DNA from: Fimenecus sp045593555
GTDB taxonomy: Bacteria > Bacillota > Clostridia > Oscillospirales > Acutalibacteraceae
NCBI GenBank assembly: GCA_045593555.1
Contig: JAZNWU010000031.1
Location: 50,939-114,938 of the forward strand
Direction of reading: 5' to 3'
Length of the DNA stretch: 64,000 nt
Each line of letters opens with the position of its first letter. Within the stretch, counting starts at the first letter, position 1. The translations under genes and the position numbers were made by a program. This document shows, piece by piece, positions 60,797 to 64,000 of the stretch. The notes below the pieces were generated by a model. That model did not search any database. It was not told the DNA's origin and worked only from the letters and a program-made list of their open reading frames with translations.

Positions 60797-61312
60797 TTGC
60801 AGAAAACAGAACTCTGGGATATTTATGACATTAATCGCAATAAAACAGGCAGAACTGTTGAACGAGGCAAGCCAATGTCACAAGATGAATATCATATTGT
60901 TGTAAATGTGTGGATTAAAAATTCAAACGGTAAATGGCTTATTTCAAAACGCTCACCTAATAAGCATTACGGTAATCTTTGGGAATGTTGCGGTGGTTCT
61001 GTTGTTTCGGGTGAAGATAGTCTTACTGCGGCTATCCGCGAAGCAAAAGAAGAACTTGGTGTTGAGTTAATACCTGAAAACGGACATCTTTTTACATCTT
61101 CTGTCCGTCAGTACAGAACATTTCCTGATTTTCTTGATGTATGGGTGTTTAATCAGGACATTGATATAAATACTGTTGTTCTTCAAAAAGGCGAAACCTG
61201 CGATGTAAAATGGGTAACAAGTGAAGAAGTATTTGAAATGGAAAGATGTGGTCGGTTTATACCAATGAATGTCTTTCCGTATTTAAGAGATTTATTTGAA
61301 AGTGAGAAATAA
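60551..61312 (+). CDS. Nudix hydrolase, with GNAT remnant at the N-terminus
   Basis: Open frame of 253 codons. Residues 1-30 are out-of-frame GNAT sequence, about 31-80 are the real GNAT C-terminal end, and the Nudix domain starts at ELWDIYDINRNKTGRTVERG (about 87). The Nudix box reads GGSVVSGEDSLTAAIREAKEEL with REAKEELG intact, so the hydrolase is probably active. True translation may begin at ATG 60785 or TTG 60797. The domain order suggests the ancestor was a GNAT-Nudix fusion. The substrate is unknown; related proteins resemble isopentenyl-diphosphate isomerase-like Nudix enzymes. Confidence 0.78.
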   Translation: MKQKMHSVECRDLMKICSMFKRTILIKVICTALLNTAEEYLKSIGKKAVIVHLGDKEHFYESWQFYPKHGYVEYEPNYMRKELQKTELWDIYDINRNKTGRTVERGKPMSQDEYHIVVNVWIKNSNGKWLISKRSPNKHYGNLWECCGGSVVSGEDSLTAAIREAKEELGVELIPENGHLFTSSVRQYRTFPDFLDVWVFNQDIDINTVVLQKGETCDVKWVTSEEVFEMERCGRFIPMNVFPYLRDLFESEK

Positions 61313-61314
61313 TA

Positions 61315-61797
61315 ATGCCACAACATCCGTTTCCGCCTTTATTTGATAATAATTCAAAATTACTTATTCTTGGTAGTTTTCCGTCTGTAAAATCCCGTGA
61401 GCAGATGTTCTTTTATGGACATCCGCAAAACAGATTTTGGAAAGTAATTTCCACAGTTTTTGGGCAAGAAACACCCATAACTGTTGACGAGAAAAAGAGC
61501 TTTTTATTATCAAATAATATTGCTTTATGGGATGTTATTGCATCCTGCGATATTACAGGTAGTTCTGACAGTTCAATTAAAAATGTTATTGCAAATGATT
61601 TAACAGAAATTCTTGATAACGCTGACATAAAACAAATCTTTGTGAACGGCAAAACAGCAGAAAAGTATTACAATAAATACATTCGTAATTCAATAAACAG
61701 AGAAGCGATATGTCTTCCGTCAACATCTCCTGCAAACGCAGGATGGAGTTTAGAGAAACTAATAAATGAATGGAAAAATATTTTAAATCATTTATAG
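61315..61797 (+). CDS. DNA-deoxyinosine glycosylase (uracil-DNA glycosylase superfamily)
   Basis: Base-excision repair enzyme of 160 residues, family 6 type. LLILGSFPSVKSREQMFFYG and HPQNRFWKV form motif 1 and the minor-groove contacts, IALWDVI follows, and LPSTSPANA is motif 2. Length and motifs match enzymes that remove hypoxanthine from DNA. Starts two bases after the Nudix gene stop, so probably in one transcript; both could act in nucleotide sanitation. Confidence 0.85.
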   Translation: MPQHPFPPLFDNNSKLLILGSFPSVKSREQMFFYGHPQNRFWKVISTVFGQETPITVDEKKSFLLSNNIALWDVIASCDITGSSDSSIKNVIANDLTEILDNADIKQIFVNGKTAEKYYNKYIRNSINREAICLPSTSPANAGWSLEKLINEWKNILNHL

Positions 61798-61798
61798 A

Positions 61799-61826
61799 CA
61801 CTTTTAACATTTTTTTCGTCTTATAT
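61799..61826 (+). promoter_or_regulatory. ECF-type promoter candidate
   Basis: CGTCTTATATAG from 61817 resembles the -10 region of ECF promoters; the -35 would be near AGACAC at 61796-61801 (weak). It precedes an operon that ends with an ECF sigma gene, so autoregulation is plausible. Confidence 0.4.
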
Positions 61827-61846
61827 AGTGAAAGGTGGTAAAAATT

Positions 61847-62521
61847 ATGTTTAAAAACATTTTCAAGAAAAAACAAGCTATTCACGCACAAGCTGTTGTT
61901 GATTTGAGAGATTACACTCCACAAGCATTAAGTAACATAAAAGTTATTGAAGCAGTTGCTTTGTTAATTCTTCCTGAAAATCCAAGTAATGAGTTCATTG
62001 AAGCGTTTTCTAAAATTAAACTTGATGCAGTTGGTTTCATGTTAAATCTACCAAGCGATAAAAAGATTGCTATGTTTAATGGTGTAACATCACTTTCAAA
62101 TGTAAAATTATCAGATAATACTGTTGGAGTTTTCAATGGAATTGTTATTGTTGGACATATGATTGAAAGTGAAAATGCACAATACATTGCAAATGGAATT
62201 GTATTGAAAAAAATAGGACTTCAAAATAATGGTCAGTGTCTTATGGAAAATGGTTTGATTTTTGAAATGGATTTTGATGAAAATAAAGTAAAGTTATTTT
62301 CAAATAAAATCGATATTGATGCATCATTTATCCGCAATGTACAAGACGGTACACTTATTGCTGCAGGTGATACAATTATATTTAATAATGACGTTACAGA
62401 GGATATAATTGTCGAAAAGAATCTTCAGTTCTTTGCAGGAAATATAATTAAATGCAGTAAAACTATCAAGGGTTGTGTTCAGGCAAGGTCTTGTGTGGGT
62501 AATAAAATAGTAAGTGAATAA
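61847..62521 (+). CDS. Unknown repeat-like protein linked to an ECF sigma factor
   Basis: Not recognised; about 224 residues, no signal peptide or membrane helix. After a basic start (MFKNIFKKKQ) the sequence shows recurring short units of about 20-25 residues ending near Asn-Gly: MFNGVTSLSNV, VFNGIVIVGHM, IANGIVLKKIG, MENGLIFEMDF, FAGNIIKCSKT. This suggests a beta-solenoid, perhaps bactofilin-like, with a scaffold role; that is inference. Start ATG 61847 after AAAGGTGG; GTG 61835 lies in that site. Followed two bases later by the sigma gene. Confidence 0.65.
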   Translation: MFKNIFKKKQAIHAQAVVDLRDYTPQALSNIKVIEAVALLILPENPSNEFIEAFSKIKLDAVGFMLNLPSDKKIAMFNGVTSLSNVKLSDNTVGVFNGIVIVGHMIESENAQYIANGIVLKKIGLQNNGQCLMENGLIFEMDFDENKVKLFSNKIDIDASFIRNVQDGTLIAAGDTIIFNNDVTEDIIVEKNLQFFAGNIIKCSKTIKGCVQARSCVGNKIVSE

Positions 62522-62523
62522 TT

Positions 62524-62973
62524 ATGAATAACAATATTCAAGAATTATATGAGAAGTATTATTCAGCTGTTTACAAGTATTTTTGCAAAAAAACTAATCA
62601 GGATGATGCCGAAGACCTTACACAACAGACTTTTGTCAAACTGATAACATACATAACTTGTATCGATAAAATTCGTTCACCAAAGTCATTAATTTTTACA
62701 GTTGCTAAAAGCGTCTTATCGGATTATTATAGAAACAGAAAAATATTTGAAATGGCTGTTTCCTTTGATGAACTTTATGATTATGCAGATAGTTATGATT
62801 TTTCAAAAGAAATTGAGTCTTCATATTATTTAGATAAGCTCTCAAAAAAAGAAAGAACAATAGTAGAGTTAAAAATTGAAGGTTATAATAGTAGTGAAAT
62901 CGGTAAAAAACTTGGTATTTCCGCTTCAACAGTAAGAACATATATGGAAAAAATCAGGAAAAAGTTAAGGTGA
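62524..62973 (+). CDS. ECF sigma factor
   Basis: Short sigma factor of 149 residues. Region 2: IQELYEKYYSAVYKYFCKKT, DDAEDLTQQTFVKL, SLIFTVAKSVLSDYYR. Region 4: KLSKKERTIVELKIEGYNSS, then EIGKKLGISASTVRTYMEKI. No anti-sigma gene is adjacent; the partner is the repeat protein upstream, which may act as its regulator or target. Confidence 0.9.
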   Translation: MNNNIQELYEKYYSAVYKYFCKKTNQDDAEDLTQQTFVKLITYITCIDKIRSPKSLIFTVAKSVLSDYYRNRKIFEMAVSFDELYDYADSYDFSKEIESSYYLDKLSKKERTIVELKIEGYNSSEIGKKLGISASTVRTYMEKIRKKLR

Positions 62974-62977
62974 TATA

Positions 62978-63595
62978 ATGAACGAAAATCTAATTAATTA
63001 TATTCAAGATAACATTTTTCCTGAATATTCAAAGAATGATGACGGTCATAATTTGGAGCATATTAAATATGTAATTAACCGTTGTATGAAGTTTGCTGAA
63101 CAGTTTGATGATATTGACTTGAATATTTTATATACTATTGCAGCTTTTCACGATATTGCTCATCATATTGATAAAAATAATCACGAAGTTTTATCAGCAA
63201 ATATATTTTATGAAAATGAAGATATGAAGCAATTCTTTACTGAAGAGGAAAGAATGATAATCAAAGAGGGGATAGAAGACCATAGAGCATCATCTGAAAA
63301 TACTCCTCGTAGTGATTATGGAAAAATAATTTCTTCTGCAGACCGTTCAACCGATGTTGAAGAATTTCTAAAAAGAACTCACGCATATACAATGAAACAT
63401 CAGCCAAATCTTACTGTTAATGAAATTATTGAACGAGCTTATAATCATACTAAAGATAAATACGGAACTGATGGCTATGCAAAAAATTATGTTGTAGATG
63501 AAGAATACAATCAGTTCAGAAATGAAATCACAAATCTTATAAATGATAAAGAAAAATTTAAGACAAAATATTTAAAAGTAAATAATATTAAATAA
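62978..63595 (+). CDS. HD domain phosphohydrolase
   Basis: Metal-dependent hydrolase of 205 residues. HNLEHIKYVINRCM gives the first His, AAFHDIAHH the HD pair, and IKEGIEDHRAS plus SSADRSTDVEEF further ligands. Family members cleave nucleotides or cyclic nucleotides; the substrate here is unknown. Four bases after the sigma gene. Confidence 0.87.
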   Translation: MNENLINYIQDNIFPEYSKNDDGHNLEHIKYVINRCMKFAEQFDDIDLNILYTIAAFHDIAHHIDKNNHEVLSANIFYENEDMKQFFTEEERMIIKEGIEDHRASSENTPRSDYGKIISSADRSTDVEEFLKRTHAYTMKHQPNLTVNEIIERAYNHTKDKYGTDGYAKNYVVDEEYNQFRNEITNLINDKEKFKTKYLKVNNIK

Positions 63596-63599
63596 GTTT

Positions 63600-63646
63600 A
63601 ATTCCATAGGCATTTAACAAATCGTTTGCCTATGGAATTTTTTTGC
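63600..63646 (+). terminator. Terminator after the HD gene
   Basis: AATTCCATAGGCA (63600-63612) pairs perfectly with TGCCTATGGAATT (63627-63639), then TTTTT. Confidence 0.92.
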
Positions 63647-64000
63647 CCAAATTCACAGGGGAAATAAGTATGTTGAAAACTTATCTTAATTGTTGACATT
63701 GTTGAAAACTTATGATATAATTATACAAAATAAATATTTTGTATCAAATAGGGGGGCAAAAAATTATACAAAATACGGGAAATATGAGTATTTTGGTACT
63801 GAAACCTATATAAGCGATAACATTCCTTAGAATGGCTTTGTTGCAACTCATACACATATAATCAAACTGTAATCATTTATTTTAATTATTTAACAATAAA
63901 TTCTATTTTATAAATTGCTTACTCCTTATAGTTAATTTTCATTTAATGTTCTTAATTTCTATATAATAAAATCCAATAACTTTTTTCTGAATGAACTAAG
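63647..64000. other. Gene-free end region with promoter and palindromes
   Basis: No coding sequence longer than about 30 codons with a ribosome binding site is seen. It contains two copies of GTTGAAAACTTAT (63672-63684 and 63701-63713), a consensus promoter, a 20-base palindrome and AT-rich sequence to the window end. It may be the leader of a gene beyond the edge. Confidence 0.7.
63693..63744 (+). promoter_or_regulatory. Consensus sigma A promoter with start-site palindrome
   Basis: TTGACA (63693-63698), 17-bp spacer, TATAAT (63716-63721), a perfect consensus match. ATACAAAATA/TATTTTGTAT (63723-63744) lies over the start point as a candidate operator. CAAAATAC/GTATTTTG follows at about 63767-63796. 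Confidence 0.8.

Noticed and set aside
63660..63730. Origin of replication with DnaA boxes
   Set aside because: The GTTGAAAACTTAT repeats do not match TTATCCACA, and dnaA, dnaN or rpmH are not nearby.
1..64000. CRISPR arrays, rRNA genes, insertion sequences with transposase, prophage genes
   Set aside because: No regularly spaced repeats, no rRNA-like sequence, and no transposase, integrase or phage structural proteins were seen on either strand.

Overview
The window comes from a low-GC, anaerobic, spore-forming Clostridia, most like a Ruminococcus-type member of the Oscillospiraceae. This rests on gene content: spoVM, a cwlD-like amidase, two rubrerythrins with PerR, Rex, PyrK/PyrD of the NAD-linked type, a single-chain PurL, and a secreted cell-wall hydrolase ending in a type I dockerin. 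Species cannot be fixed from sequence alone.

Layout. 1-5.4 kb: rlmN (5' cut by the window edge), prpC, prkC, rsgA, thiN, a 48-residue membrane peptide and a 28-residue SpoVM, the same neighbourhood as in Bacillus. 5.4-7.1 kb: a sigma factor, a membrane-anchored partner and a small secreted protein. 7.2-8.2 kb: perR and a reverse rubrerythrin on the minus strand behind a Fur/PerR-type palindrome. 8.3-14.4 kb: the dockerin-bearing glucosaminidase, an alanine/glycine:sodium symporter, an amidase, a CapA-like protein and two tRNA genes (Ser-GGA, Leu-TAG), each followed by a related palindromic element. 14.4-17.2 kb: a GH2 glycosidase and a WYL regulator. 17.3-20.9 kb: pgk, tpiA, gpmI. 20.9-26.3 kb: asnB and ldh (minus) diverging from a GH28, acetyltransferase, cupin cluster. 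26.4-27 kb: a classical rubrerythrin.

27.1-32.7 kb holds the pyrimidine operon pyrC-K-D-F-E-B-I. 32.8-44.2 kb holds the purine operon purE-C-F-M-N-O-H-D-L behind a ZTP riboswitch; together with purB elsewhere these genes would convert PRPP to IMP. 44.3-48.3 kb: a small Fe-S protein, then acn-icd-rex on the minus strand (citrate to 2-oxoglutarate plus the NADH sensor). 48.5-54.7 kb: uppP, ftsK, a YgiQ-type radical SAM protein and a ComEC-like hydrolase. 54.7-56.8 kb: rpsB-tsf behind a structured leader. 56.9-61.8 kb: cwlD, radA, an unknown protein, a small membrane protein, a P-loop kinase, a decayed GNAT joined to a Nudix domain, and a DNA glycosylase. 61.8-63.6 kb: an unknown repeat protein with its own ECF sigma factor, and an HD hydrolase. 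The last 350 bases carry a consensus promoter and palindromes but no recognisable gene.

The two least ordinary signals are (a) the tRNA-flanking elements, which share a hairpin with compensatory base changes and carry copies of their own host tRNA T-arm, and (b) hairpins that would hide the ribosome binding site of four genes in read-through transcripts while the gene's own promoter lies inside the hairpin.
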